From positions 1-64,000 of the forward strand of contig JALGZR010000008.1 of the NCBI GenBank assembly GCA_025774805.1: a stretch of DNA of 64,000 bases. The letters are read 5' to 3'. The notes beneath the pieces are model-generated. The model ran no database searches. It worked only from the letters and a program-made list of their open reading frames with translations, and was not told the origin of the DNA. Shown here one piece after another: positions 16,401 to 23,925 of the stretch. Within the stretch, counting starts at the first letter, position 1; every line of letters begins with the position of its first letter. Source of the stretch: a bacterium (GTDB taxonomy: Bacteria; ARS69). Made by a program: the position numbers and the translations under genes.

Positions 16401-16694
16401 ATGAGCGAGGCGCTGGGACTGATCGAGACACGCGGATTCGTCGCTCTCGTGGAGGCGTCGGATGCCATGGTGAAGGCGGCCAAGGTGACTCTGGTGGGTT
16501 ACGAGAAGATCGGCGGAGGATACGTCACCGCAGTGGTCCGCGGTGACGTGGCCGCCGTGAAGGCCGCCACCGACGCGGGCGCCGCCGCCGCCAACAAGGT
16601 CGGTGAGCTGGTGACCGTCCATGTGATCCCGCGGCCTCACCAAAACGTCGAGAAGATCCTCCCGGTCGGGCAGGCGGAGCCCGTCGAGGCCTGA
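16401..16694 (+). CDS. BMC-H hexameric microcompartment shell protein (second)
   Basis: A 97-residue BMC-H protein with [36 protein letters not shown] and [21 protein letters not shown] lies eight bases before the ATG. Compared with the first BMC-H the pore loop is GGG instead of GSG, and there is a short acidic tail (QAEPVEA). It most likely makes the bulk shell facets together with the first paralogue, mixed or in separate hexamers. Confidence 0.96.
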   Translation: MSEALGLIETRGFVALVEASDAMVKAAKVTLVGYEKIGGGYVTAVVRGDVAAVKAATDAGAAAANKVGELVTVHVIPRPHQNVEKILPVGQAEPVEA

Positions 16695-16816
16695 TCGATG
16701 ACGCCGGGGTCGGCGCTCCGGGCCGCCGCCGCGCGGGCCCGAGCGCGGCCCCGGTCCGCACGCCAAACCGCACGCAACGGCGGGGCGGCCTCCCCGGCCG
16801 CCGGAGAAGGAGCGCG

Positions 16817-17131
16817 ATGAACCTCGGGCGGGTCGTCGGAACCGTGGTGGCCACCCGGAAGGAAGAGCGTCTCCGAGGCTTCAAGCTCCAGGTCGTCGAG
16901 GTGGTGGACCTCGACGGGGAGCCGACCGGCCCCTTCGCGATCGCGGTGGACGCGGTCGGAGCCGGACCGGGCGAGATCGTGCTCACCGCCTCCGGAAGCT
17001 CCGCGCGCATGACCCGGCTCACGGACGGGTGTCCGGTCGACACCGTGATCATGGCCATCGTCGACTCGGTCGAGACGGACGGTCGCGTCCGCTACGACAA
17101 GTCGGGCGCGGTCGCCGGGGGGCGGGGGTAG
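16817..17131 (+). CDS. BMC-P pentameric shell vertex protein (EutN/CcmL), first
   Basis: A 104-residue Pf03319 protein. It begins [17 protein letters not shown] and has the LKGFKL-type ([13 protein letters not shown]) segment, the [13 protein letters not shown] turn and a final [10 protein letters not shown] strand. Five copies cap a vertex of the polyhedral shell. GGAGAAGGAGCG precedes the ATG. This is one of three BMC-P genes in the operon. It has the longest C-terminal tail ([15 protein letters not shown]). Confidence 0.95.
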   Translation: MNLGRVVGTVVATRKEERLRGFKLQVVEVVDLDGEPTGPFAIAVDAVGAGPGEIVLTASGSSARMTRLTDGCPVDTVIMAIVDSVETDGRVRYDKSGAVAGGRG

Positions 17132-17140
17132 GGGAGAGGC

Positions 17141-18622
17141 ATGGGAATCGACGCCGGCCGGATCGACGCCATCGTCCAGAGGGTGCTGAAGCGCCTCGAA
17201 GAGGAGGGAGCGGTGGATCGTGGGCCGGATCCGCCACCGCGAGACCCGGGGTCCGGGACGGGGGGCGGGATTGCGCCCGCGTCCTCCGTCCGCTCGACGG
17301 GCCCGATCTTCGAGACCGCGGACGAGGCGATTTCCGCGGCGCGGGCCGCGTTCCTCGACCTGATCGAGTGCACTCTCGAGACGCGGGACCGCATGGTCGC
17401 CGCGATGCGCCATGCCGTGGAAGTGCATGCCCGCGAGCTCTCCGAGATCGCGGTGCGCGAGACGGGCTTCGGCCGGGTCGAGGACAAGATCCGAAAGAAC
17501 CTCCTGGTCGGACGCAAGACCCCCGGCACGGAGGACCTCCCGCCCCGGGCCCGGTCGGGGGACAACGGACTGACGCTCGAGGAGCGGGCGCCCTACGGCG
17601 TCATCCTCGCGGTCACGCCGTCCACGAATCCCACCGAGACGATCATCAACAACGGCATCGGTATGGTCGCGGCGGGGAACACCGTGGTCTTCGCGCCGCA
17701 CCCGGGCGCGAAGGAGGTTTCCCACCGGGGCATGGTCCTGCTCGAGGAGGCCATGCGCGAGGCCGGCGGCCCGCCGAACGTCTTCACCACGGTGGCCGCG
17801 CCCTCGATCGAGACGACCCAGGAGATGATGCGCCACGCGGACGTGCGTCTCCTCGTGGTCACCGGGGGCGGGGCGGTCGTGAAGGAGGCGATGAGCGTCG
17901 GCAAGCGCGCGATCACCGCCGGTCCCGGGAACCCGCCCGTGGTCGTCGACACGACCGCCGATCTCGATCGCGCCGCTCGGGGGATCTACGACGGCGCCTC
18001 GTTCGACAACAACATCATCTGCACCGACGAGAAGGAGGTGATCGCCGTCGAGCGAATCGCTCCCGAGCTGATGCGCCGGCTCGTGGGGGTGGGAGCCTTC
18101 GAGCTGAAGGGGCCGGCGCTCGACGCGGTGCGAGGTGCCGTCTTCACCGAGGAACGGGGCCCGGGCCGACCCGCGATCATACGGCGGGATCTCATCGGGA
18201 GAGACGCGGGGGCGATCCTCGAGGCGGCCGGGGTGGACGGTCCACGCGACACGCGCCTTCTCGTGGCCGGAGTGGAGCCCGACCATCCGTTTCTATTCAC
18301 CGAGATGATGATGCCGGTGATCGGAATCTGCGGCGTCTCCGACGTCGACACCGCGATCGACTTCGCGAAGGAGGTGGAGGGCGGCCACCGGCACACGGCG
18401 TCGATGTACTCGCGCAACATCGAGAAGCTCTCCCGGATGGCGCGCGTCATCGACTGCTCCATCTTCGTGAAGAACGGTCCCCATTACAGCGGGCTGGGTG
18501 AGGGTGGCGAGGGGTTCACGAGCTTCACCATCGCGAGCCCGACCGGAGAAGGCATGACGTCGGCCGTCAGCTTCACCCGCTACCGGCGCTGCACTCTCAT
18601 CGACTCCTTCCGCATCGTCTAG
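17141..18622 (+). CDS. CoA-acylating aldehyde dehydrogenase of the microcompartment (PduP/EutE-like)
   Basis: 493 residues. It oxidises a short aldehyde to acyl-CoA with NAD+ and CoA inside the shell. Catalytic Cys 294 is in FDNNIICTDEKEV, with cofactor motifs TPSTNPTET (about 160) and ITAGPGNPPVVVD (about 258). Residues 1-18 (MGIDAGRIDAIVQRVLKR) form a short amphipathic helix joined by a Pro/Gly-rich linker (residues about 25-45, DPPPRDPGSGTGGG). This is the classic layout of an encapsulation peptide that targets enzymes to the shell interior. It starts nine bases after the BMC-P stop. Likely substrate: the lactaldehyde- or acetaldehyde-type product of the aldolase at the end of the operon. 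Confidence 0.93.
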   Translation: MGIDAGRIDAIVQRVLKRLEEEGAVDRGPDPPPRDPGSGTGGGIAPASSVRSTGPIFETADEAISAARAAFLDLIECTLETRDRMVAAMRHAVEVHARELSEIAVRETGFGRVEDKIRKNLLVGRKTPGTEDLPPRARSGDNGLTLEERAPYGVILAVTPSTNPTETIINNGIGMVAAGNTVVFAPHPGAKEVSHRGMVLLEEAMREAGGPPNVFTTVAAPSIETTQEMMRHADVRLLVVTGGGAVVKEAMSVGKRAITAGPGNPPVVVDTTADLDRAARGIYDGASFDNNIICTDEKEVIAVERIAPELMRRLVGVGAFELKGPALDAVRGAVFTEERGPGRPAIIRRDLIGRDAGAILEAAGVDGPRDTRLLVAGVEPDHPFLFTEMMMPVIGICGVSDVDTAIDFAKEVEGGHRHTASMYSRNIEKLSRMARVIDCSIFVKNGPHYSGLGEGGEGFTSFTIASPTGEGMTSAVSFTRYRRCTLIDSFRIV

Positions 18623-18627
18623 CGAGC

Positions 18628-19869
18628 ATGGGACCCTCCGGCCTCGCCGAGCTGCTCCAGTGGGGGGGCGTGCGCGAGCGGTGGACACCGGCGCGGGCGC
18701 GCGTCCTCGTCGTCGCCGCGCTCGATGCGTTCCCGGGGCAGGCATCCTCCCGGGCGACGCTCGACACCGAGATCGAGGACGTGATCGCGGGGGCGGCCCG
18801 ACTCGCGGGGGGGGAGGCCGGCGAGAGCGTCCTCGCCGTCCGGGACCCGGAGGTCGAGGGGATCCGCACGCGGTTCGAGAGGCGGGCGGAAGCGGGTCTT
18901 TCGATTCTCGCCGTGCCCGACCTCCACCCTCTCGGGTCACCCGAGGTGCTGGCGGGGTGGCTCGCGTCCTGTCCCCGCTTCGACGGAGCCCGTCCCGCCG
19001 ACTTTCGCATCGTCGGGGTCGACACCGCCGCCGCCGTGGGGGCCGCGCTTCGGGGCCGCCCCCGACTCGATCGGTGGGTGACGGTCGCGGGGCGGGTTCG
19101 GTCTCCGGGCACGTACCAGGTGCCTCTCGGGACGACCGCCTCGACGTTGCGGGCGCTGTCGGGGGGGGGCGGGGGCGCGTCCGCCGTCTCCTACGGGGTG
19201 ACGCGCGGGCGGCTGCGGCGCATTCCCCTCTCCCGGGGCCTCGACCTCTCCGACGGTCTCGTTCTCTTCCTTGCCCCGGATCACCCGCTCGCGGCGAACG
19301 ATGCGCTCGCCCCCACGGCGGCGGTCCGGCGGCTCGCGGCCGGGTGCAGTCGCTGCGGCGTGTGCGACGCGCTCTGTCCGTCGTACGCGGCGGGGATGCG
19401 GGTCCGCGAGCTCGTGGACACGATTCGCTACGACCTCGGCGGTCCGGGGGACCCCGGCGGTCTCGGGACGTGCATCGGCTGTCGTCTCTGTGAGACCGCG
19501 TGCCCCGCGTTCCTTCCGGTGGGACGCATCGCGAGTGAGATCGCCGAGCGTCTTCGCGGAGGGGATGTGGCCGTCGGGCGCGCCGCCGGCCCCCGGCTCG
19601 TTCCCCGGGAGGCGTTGCGCGGACGCTTGGGTCTGGGTCCCGATCCCGACGCGCGTCGAGATGCCCGGCACCGGGTTCGGCGCGTGCGTCTCTCCCTGGC
19701 GTGCCGGACGGGACCGGCCGCCGTCCCCTGCCGACGACCGGGGGAGCGCGTGTGGCGCGGCGAGCCGGTCGCGCTCACCCCCGACGGCGCGGCGCGCGTC
19801 CTGGCTCCGATCTCGGGTACGGTCCGCGGAGTCGATGGGTGCGTGACGATCTCCCGGGGACGGCCGTGA
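18628..19869 (+). CDS. PduS/RnfC-like Fe-S protein of the microcompartment, N-terminus divergent
   Basis: 413 residues. An SLBB-like region (VTVAGRVRSPGTYQVPLGTT, about 150) precedes two [4Fe-4S] motifs: C240-C243-C246-C250 (CSRCGVCDALCP) and C282-C285-C288-C292 (CIGCRLCETACP). A C-terminal barrel-sandwich segment resembles RnfC/PduS (VWRGEPVALTPDG, VLAPISGTVRGV). PduS normally opens with a GAGGAGFPTH flavin/NADH-binding motif and NGAECEP. Neither is visible in the first 130 residues, so electron entry may differ. Probable role: electron transfer across the shell, linked to the tandem shell protein encoded next. GTG/TGA overlap with that gene is four bases. Confidence 0.78.
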   Translation: MGPSGLAELLQWGGVRERWTPARARVLVVAALDAFPGQASSRATLDTEIEDVIAGAARLAGGEAGESVLAVRDPEVEGIRTRFERRAEAGLSILAVPDLHPLGSPEVLAGWLASCPRFDGARPADFRIVGVDTAAAVGAALRGRPRLDRWVTVAGRVRSPGTYQVPLGTTASTLRALSGGGGGASAVSYGVTRGRLRRIPLSRGLDLSDGLVLFLAPDHPLAANDALAPTAAVRRLAAGCSRCGVCDALCPSYAAGMRVRELVDTIRYDLGGPGDPGGLGTCIGCRLCETACPAFLPVGRIASEIAERLRGGDVAVGRAAGPRLVPREALRGRLGLGPDPDARRDARHRVRRVRLSLACRTGPAAVPCRRPGERVWRGEPVALTPDGAARVLAPISGTVRGVDGCVTISRGRP

Positions 19870-20483
19870 AGCTGCCAGGGGACGCGCTCGGCCTGCTCGA
19901 GACCGGTTCCATCGCGGCCGGAGTCCGGGCGGCCGACGAGGTGCTCAAGGCGGCGCGGGTCGTGATGGTGGAGGCCTGCCCGGTCTCCCCCGGGAAGTTC
20001 CTGGTCGTCTTCACCGGGGGCGTGGCCGAGGTCGAGGCCTCGCTCGAGGCGGGCCGGCGGATCGCGGCCGCGCACGTTCTCGACGAGCTGCTCCTCGCCC
20101 GCGTCCACCCCGACGTGGCCCCCGCTCTCGGCGGGTCGGACGAGCTCCCGGAACCGGGGCCCGCGCTCGGCGTGGTGGAGACCCTCACCGTCGCCTCGGC
20201 GATCGTCGGAGCGGACGCGGCGGCCAAGGCGGCGCGCGTCCGTCTGTGGGAGATCGCGCCGGGACGGGGGATCGGGGGAAAGGGGTTCTTCACGATGACC
20301 GGCGACGTGGCGGCGGTCGAGTCCGCGGCGGCCGCCGCGCGGGCGGTGATCGACGAGCGGGGGTATCATCTCCGCACGGAGATCCTGGCCGGACCGCACC
20401 CGGAGCTGGCGAGCCGGGTCGGTCGTCGTCTGCTGCGCCGCTTCGGAGCGACCGGGTCGAGGGAAGGGGAGGAGACCGGTTGA
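19866..20483 (+). CDS. BMC-T tandem-domain trimeric shell protein (PduT-like)
   Basis: 205 residues starting at GTG 19866. It has two fused BMC domains: LGLLETGSIAAGVRAADEVL (about 8-27) with SPGKFLVVFTGG, and LGVVETLTVASAIVGADAA (about 98-116) with GIGGKGFFTMTGDV. The order and motifs match PduT, whose trimer carries a [4Fe-4S] cluster at the central pore. The pore residue that is Cys in the PduT motif GIGGKC is Gly 140 here, and no other Cys sits at that point. It follows the PduS-like gene directly, and PduT and PduS are partners in the Pdu system. Confidence 0.88.
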   Translation: MKLPGDALGLLETGSIAAGVRAADEVLKAARVVMVEACPVSPGKFLVVFTGGVAEVEASLEAGRRIAAAHVLDELLLARVHPDVAPALGGSDELPEPGPALGVVETLTVASAIVGADAAAKAARVRLWEIAPGRGIGGKGFFTMTGDVAAVESAAAAARAVIDERGYHLRTEILAGPHPELASRVGRRLLRRFGATGSREGEETG

Positions 20484-20782
20484 ACTTCGCTCGCGTGATC
20501 GGGACCCTCTGGTGCACGGTCAAGGACGAGAGCCTCGAGGGCATGCGCTTCAAGGTCATCCGTCCCGAGGACGAGCGCGGGGAACCGCTCGGTGAGCCGA
20601 TCGTGGCGGCCGACGCGGTGTCGTCGCGTCCGGGAGACCGCATCTTCTTCGTGCGCGCGCGCGAGGCCGCAAAGGCGTTCCCCGGGAAGTTCGCTCCCCT
20701 GGATGCGACGATTCTCGGAATCGTGGACGACGTGACCGTCGACGGCGAGGCGTCGCCGCCCCCGCCGGAGGAAATCGAGTGA
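20480..20782 (+). CDS. BMC-P pentameric shell vertex protein (EutN/CcmL), second
   Basis: 100 residues. TTG 20480 is the only start that gives the family N-terminus (L)NFARVIGTLWCTVKDESL. GGGAGGAG lies just upstream and the TTG overlaps the previous stop. It contains GMRFKVIRPEDERG, AADAVSSRPGDRIFF and the terminal strand ATILGIVDDV, with an acidic/Pro tail. An insertion-like segment (VRAREAAKAFPGKFAPLD) matches the usual variable pore loop. Confidence 0.93.
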   Translation: MNFARVIGTLWCTVKDESLEGMRFKVIRPEDERGEPLGEPIVAADAVSSRPGDRIFFVRAREAAKAFPGKFAPLDATILGIVDDVTVDGEASPPPPEEIE

Positions 20783-21060
20783 AGCTCGGTCGGGTGATCG
20801 GAAAGGTCTGGGCCACCGCGAAGGAGGAGACCCTGGAAGGGCGGAAGATCCTCCTGGTCCGGCCCACCGACGTCCACGGGCGTCCCCACGGCGAGGCGCT
20901 CCTCGCTCTCGACACGGTGGACGCGGGGCCGGGAGATCCGGTTCTGTTGGTCGACGAAGGGGGGAGCGCGGGAATCGCTCTGGGTCTCGACAACCCGCCG
21001 ATCCGAACCGTGATCGTCGGAGTGGTCGACGAGGTGCGGATCGAGGAGGGCGAGGCGTGA
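20779..21060 (+). CDS. BMC-P pentameric shell vertex protein (EutN/CcmL), third
   Basis: 93 residues from GTG 20779, overlapping the previous stop by four bases. It has KLGRVIGKVWATAKEETLEG, KILLVRPTDVHGRP, DTVDAGPGDPVLLVDEGGSA and VIVGVVDEVRIEE. Three distinct BMC-P genes in one locus is characteristic of the fucose/rhamnose-type (Planctomycetes/Verrucomicrobia) microcompartments and a few others. The three may occupy different vertices or form mixed pentamers. Confidence 0.94.
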   Translation: MKLGRVIGKVWATAKEETLEGRKILLVRPTDVHGRPHGEALLALDTVDAGPGDPVLLVDEGGSAGIALGLDNPPIRTVIVGVVDEVRIEEGEA

Positions 21061-21851
21061 GCGCGCTTCACGAGGTCAAACGGGCCATCGTCGACGTCTG
21101 TCGGAAGATCGATGCCCGGGAGTACGTCGGAGGAAGGGACGGCAACGTCTCGGTCCTGGCGTCGAACGGCACGATCGTCGTGACGCCCGCGGGAATCCGG
21201 AAGGGAGACGTCACCGCGGACGATCTCCTCGTCGTCGATCGCCGGGGAGCCGTGCTGCAGGGACGAGGGGGTCCGTCGACCGAAACGCTGATGCACTTGA
21301 GGATCTACGATCTGCGCTCCGACGTCCGCGCGGTCGTCCACGCCCATCCACCGGTGGCGACCGGGTTCGCCGCGGCCGGCGTCGAGATGAACGAGTGCAT
21401 TCTTCCCGAAGTGATCGTCGGGCTCGGGCGCGTGCCGATCACGCGTTACGCGACGCCCGGGACCCCCGAGCTGTCGTCCTCGCTCGATCCCCTGATCGCG
21501 GAGCACGACGCCTACCTCTTGGCGAATCACGGGGTCGTGACCGTCGGCGCCGACGTCGTGTCGGCCCACCACCGTCTCGAGACGGTGGAGCAGGCGGCGC
21601 GAATCCTCCTCGTGGCGCGGCTCCTGGGAGGAGCGAACCCTCTCGGGCCGAGAGAGGTTCGCGAGCTGATCGAGGGGCGGTCGCGCTACGGGGTCCGGGA
21701 GGGGCTCGCAGGGTGCGAGCTGCCGGAGGCCGGCGCCGAGCGGGAGGACACGGAGGCGGCCGGACCGTCGGCCCCGCCGTCGACCCGGGCGGCCGAGGAC
21801 GAGCTCGTGGAGCGTATCGTGGGTCAGGTGCTCGAGCGCCTGCGAGGGTGA
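21057..21851 (+). CDS. Class II sugar-phosphate aldolase with C-terminal encapsulation peptide
   Basis: 264 residues from GTG 21057. It belongs to the L-fuculose/rhamnulose-1-phosphate aldolase (AraD/FucA) fold. Visible motifs: GGRDGNVSVLAS, TPAGIRKGD, PSTETLMH with the catalytic Glu, the zinc ligands in VVHAHPPVATGFA (about 93-105) and LLANHGVVTVG (about 153). Reaction expected: retro-aldol cleavage of a 6-deoxy-ketohexose-1-phosphate to lactaldehyde and DHAP. After about residue 215 comes a Glu/Pro/Ala linker, and then an amphipathic helix at 247-264 (EDELVERIVGQVLERLRG) that matches the N-terminal helix of the aldehyde dehydrogenase. This would load both enzymes into one compartment. It is the last gene of the operon. 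Confidence 0.9.
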   Translation: MSALHEVKRAIVDVCRKIDAREYVGGRDGNVSVLASNGTIVVTPAGIRKGDVTADDLLVVDRRGAVLQGRGGPSTETLMHLRIYDLRSDVRAVVHAHPPVATGFAAAGVEMNECILPEVIVGLGRVPITRYATPGTPELSSSLDPLIAEHDAYLLANHGVVTVGADVVSAHHRLETVEQAARILLVARLLGGANPLGPREVRELIEGRSRYGVREGLAGCELPEAGAEREDTEAAGPSAPPSTRAAEDELVERIVGQVLERLRG

Positions 21852-21853
21852 GT

Positions 21854-21884
21854 CCGCGCCGGTGAGACGGCGCGGGGCAGGCTA
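21854..21884. terminator. Stem-loop between aldolase and rpsT, overlapping a stop-linked repeat variant
   Basis: CCGCGCCG-GTGAGA-CGGCGCGG (21854-21875) is a perfect 8-bp stem, placed between convergent genes. Read on the minus strand from the rpsT stop, the sequence is TAGCCTGC, then the stem arm, then TCTCACCGG. This has the same start and the same TCTCACCGG word as repeat copy D with the stem arm between. A two-way terminator is likely, though no T-run is present. Confidence 0.5.
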
Positions 21885-22142
21885 GCCCTCCGCCTTCTTT
21901 CGGGCGAGCTGCTTCGCGAGCCGGCTCTTGCGCCGGTCCGCTCGATTCTTCGGGATCACGCCCTTCCGCGCCGCGCGGTCGAGGTCGGACACCACCTCGC
22001 GGAAGTCGGGCTCGAGGCTCTCTCCCTCGGAGTTCTGTAACTTCTTGATGGCGGTCTTGATGGCGCTCTTCATCGCCCGATTGTAGCGGTTCCGCCCGCG
22101 GCTGCTCCGCATCCGCTTCTCGCAGGACTTGTGCTGCGGCAT
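21882..22142 (-). CDS. rpsT: 30S ribosomal protein S20
   Basis: 86 residues, strongly basic, beginning MPQHKSCEKRMRSSRGRNRY and ending in KSRLAKQLARKKAEG. Family features are KRMRxSxxRNxxNRxMKSAIKTAIKK and VIPKNRADRRKSRL. It binds 16S rRNA in the body of the small subunit. AGGAGAGGC precedes the ATG and a good sigma-70 promoter lies at 22216-22244. It is a monocistronic minus-strand gene between two plus-strand operons. Confidence 0.96.
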   Translation of the reverse strand: MPQHKSCEKRMRSSRGRNRYNRAMKSAIKTAIKKLQNSEGESLEPDFREVVSDLDRAARKGVIPKNRADRRKSRLAKQLARKKAEG

Positions 22143-22215
22143 GCCTCTCCTCGCTCTCCGGCCCCACGCCCGGGGGGCGACCGGATTCTCGAGATTTCGG
22201 AATCTGAGTCGCGGG

Positions 22216-22244
22216 AGTGTAAGGCCCGGGGCGTCACGGGTCAA
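22216..22244 (-). promoter_or_regulatory. Sigma-70 promoter of rpsT
   Basis: On the minus strand TTGACC (22244-22239), a 17-base spacer and TACACT (22221-22216; 4 of 6 to TATAAT). The predicted start site is about 65 bases before the rpsT ATG. Confidence 0.62.
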
Positions 22245-22314
22245 GGGCGGGGGGGGGAGCGTTGACGGTGCGGGGGAGGGCGTGGAATCCTGCGGGCTCC
22301 GCGGAGGCAAGGGC

Positions 22315-23925
22315 ATGAGGCAGGGCGGGGAGACGGACGACGGGGGCAAGACGGGGGGGATCACCCGCTCCGCCACGCGGTTGGGGGCCGCGACCTTTCT
22401 CTCCAAGGTCTCGGGACTCGCTCGGGACACCGCGTTCGCCGTCCTCTTCGGAACCGGGTTCGTCGCCGACGCGTTCAACCTGGCCTTTCTCCTTCCCAAC
22501 TTCCTCCGGAGCATCGTGGGGGAGGGGAATCTCAACCCCTCCTTCGTTCCCGTCTTCACCGAGATCCGCGTACGGCGGGGAGAGGCGGCGGCGGCCCGCT
22601 TCCACCGGCGCGCCATCGGCGCCCACCTCGCGGTTCTCGCTCTTCTGACCCTTCTGGGGATCGCGGCGGCGAGCCTGCTCGTCCGGATCTATGCCCGGGA
22701 CTGGGAGAAGGACCCGGAGGGGTTCTCGTTCGCCGTGTTCCTCCTGCGGATTCTCTTCCCCTCGCTGCTCTTCGCGGGAGGAGCCGCGCTGACCGCAGCC
22801 GCACTGAACGCCCGTCGCCACTTCGTGGTGCCCGCGCTCTCCCCGATCCTCCTGAATGTCTTCTTCCTGCTGGGCGCGGCGGCCGCGCTGCCGTTCGGCA
22901 CCCTCGAGGAGCGGGCCGTTCTCTTCTCGATCGGAGGACTCGTCGGGGGGCTCGCGGCCTGGATCGTGCAGTTCCCGAAGGCGAGATCCCTGGGAGTGCC
23001 CCTTCTGCCGGCGTGGAGACCGACGGATCCCGACGTGATCCGCATGGCTCGGCTGATGCTTCCGGGACTGGTGGCGCTCGGCGTGACGCAGCTCAATCTC
23101 TTCGTCGACACGCTTCTCGCCCTCCGCCTGGAGGAGGGATCGCTGACGGCCCTGCGGCTGGCGAACCGGGTCACGATTCTTCCGCTCGGAGTGATCGGGG
23201 TCGCCGTCTCCACCGCGTCGCTGCCCGCGCTGGCGCTGCGGGCCGCCCGCGACGACCGGCCCGCTCTCCTCGACGCGCTCGGACACACGATCCGACTTCT
23301 CCTTACGCTGCTGGTTCCGGCCGGAGTCGGGTTGATCCTTCTCGCCGAGCCGATCGTCACCCTCCTCTTCCAGTACGGGGAGTTCTCGGCGGAGCGGTCG
23401 ACCCCGATGACGGTGGGGGCGATGCGCATCTACGCGCTGGGACTGCCCGCGTACGGCCTGGTCAAGGGACTGGCGCAGGGGTTCTACTCGGTGCAGGACA
23501 CGAAGACGCCGGTGAAGATCGCCGCCGTCGCCACCGTCGTGAACATCGGGCTCAATCTGGTGCTGATGGGTCCCTTCGGGCTGCAGGGCCTCGCGCTGGC
23601 CACGGTGCTCGCGGCGTACCTGAACGTGAGTCTCCTGTTCTGGCAGCTCGGGCGCCGCGTGGGGCGCCCCCCCCGGGGAGCGGTCCGGCGTGCCGTGACC
23701 CGCTCTCTGATCGCGAGCGTGGCGCTGGCCGCGGCCGGATGGGCCGGGCTCGGGCTCGCGGAGCAGTTCGTCGTCGGCGGCTCCATTCTCGAGCGGGGCG
23801 CGCGGGTGTTTCTGGCGATCGGAGCGGCGCTCGCCGCGCTCCTCGCCGCCTACCGGGCGATGGGGCACGAGGAGATGCGCGAGGTCCTGGAGAGCCTTCC
23901 GGGTCGGAGAGGAGGGACCCGATGA
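22315..23925 (+). CDS. murJ: Lipid II flippase MurJ (MviN)
   Basis: A 536-residue inner-membrane protein with about 14 hydrophobic segments. ATG 22315 has GGAGG nine bases upstream. MurJ marks are SKVSGLARDTAFAVLFGTG, AFNLAFLLPNFLRSIVGEG, NPSFVPVFTE, and later TLLALRLEEGSLTALRLANR. It moves lipid-linked peptidoglycan precursor across the inner membrane. It heads a long operon; its stop overlaps the uvrC start by four bases. Confidence 0.95.
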   Translation: MRQGGETDDGGKTGGITRSATRLGAATFLSKVSGLARDTAFAVLFGTGFVADAFNLAFLLPNFLRSIVGEGNLNPSFVPVFTEIRVRRGEAAAARFHRRAIGAHLAVLALLTLLGIAAASLLVRIYARDWEKDPEGFSFAVFLLRILFPSLLFAGGAALTAAALNARRHFVVPALSPILLNVFFLLGAAAALPFGTLEERAVLFSIGGLVGGLAAWIVQFPKARSLGVPLLPAWRPTDPDVIRMARLMLPGLVALGVTQLNLFVDTLLALRLEEGSLTALRLANRVTILPLGVIGVAVSTASLPALALRAARDDRPALLDALGHTIRLLLTLLVPAGVGLILLAEPIVTLLFQYGEFSAERSTPMTVGAMRIYALGLPAYGLVKGLAQGFYSVQDTKTPVKIAAVATVVNIGLNLVLMGPFGLQGLALATVLAAYLNVSLLFWQLGRRVGRPPRGAVRRAVTRSLIASVALAAAGWAGLGLAEQFVVGGSILERGARVFLAIGAALAALLAAYRAMGHEEMREVLESLPGRRGGTR

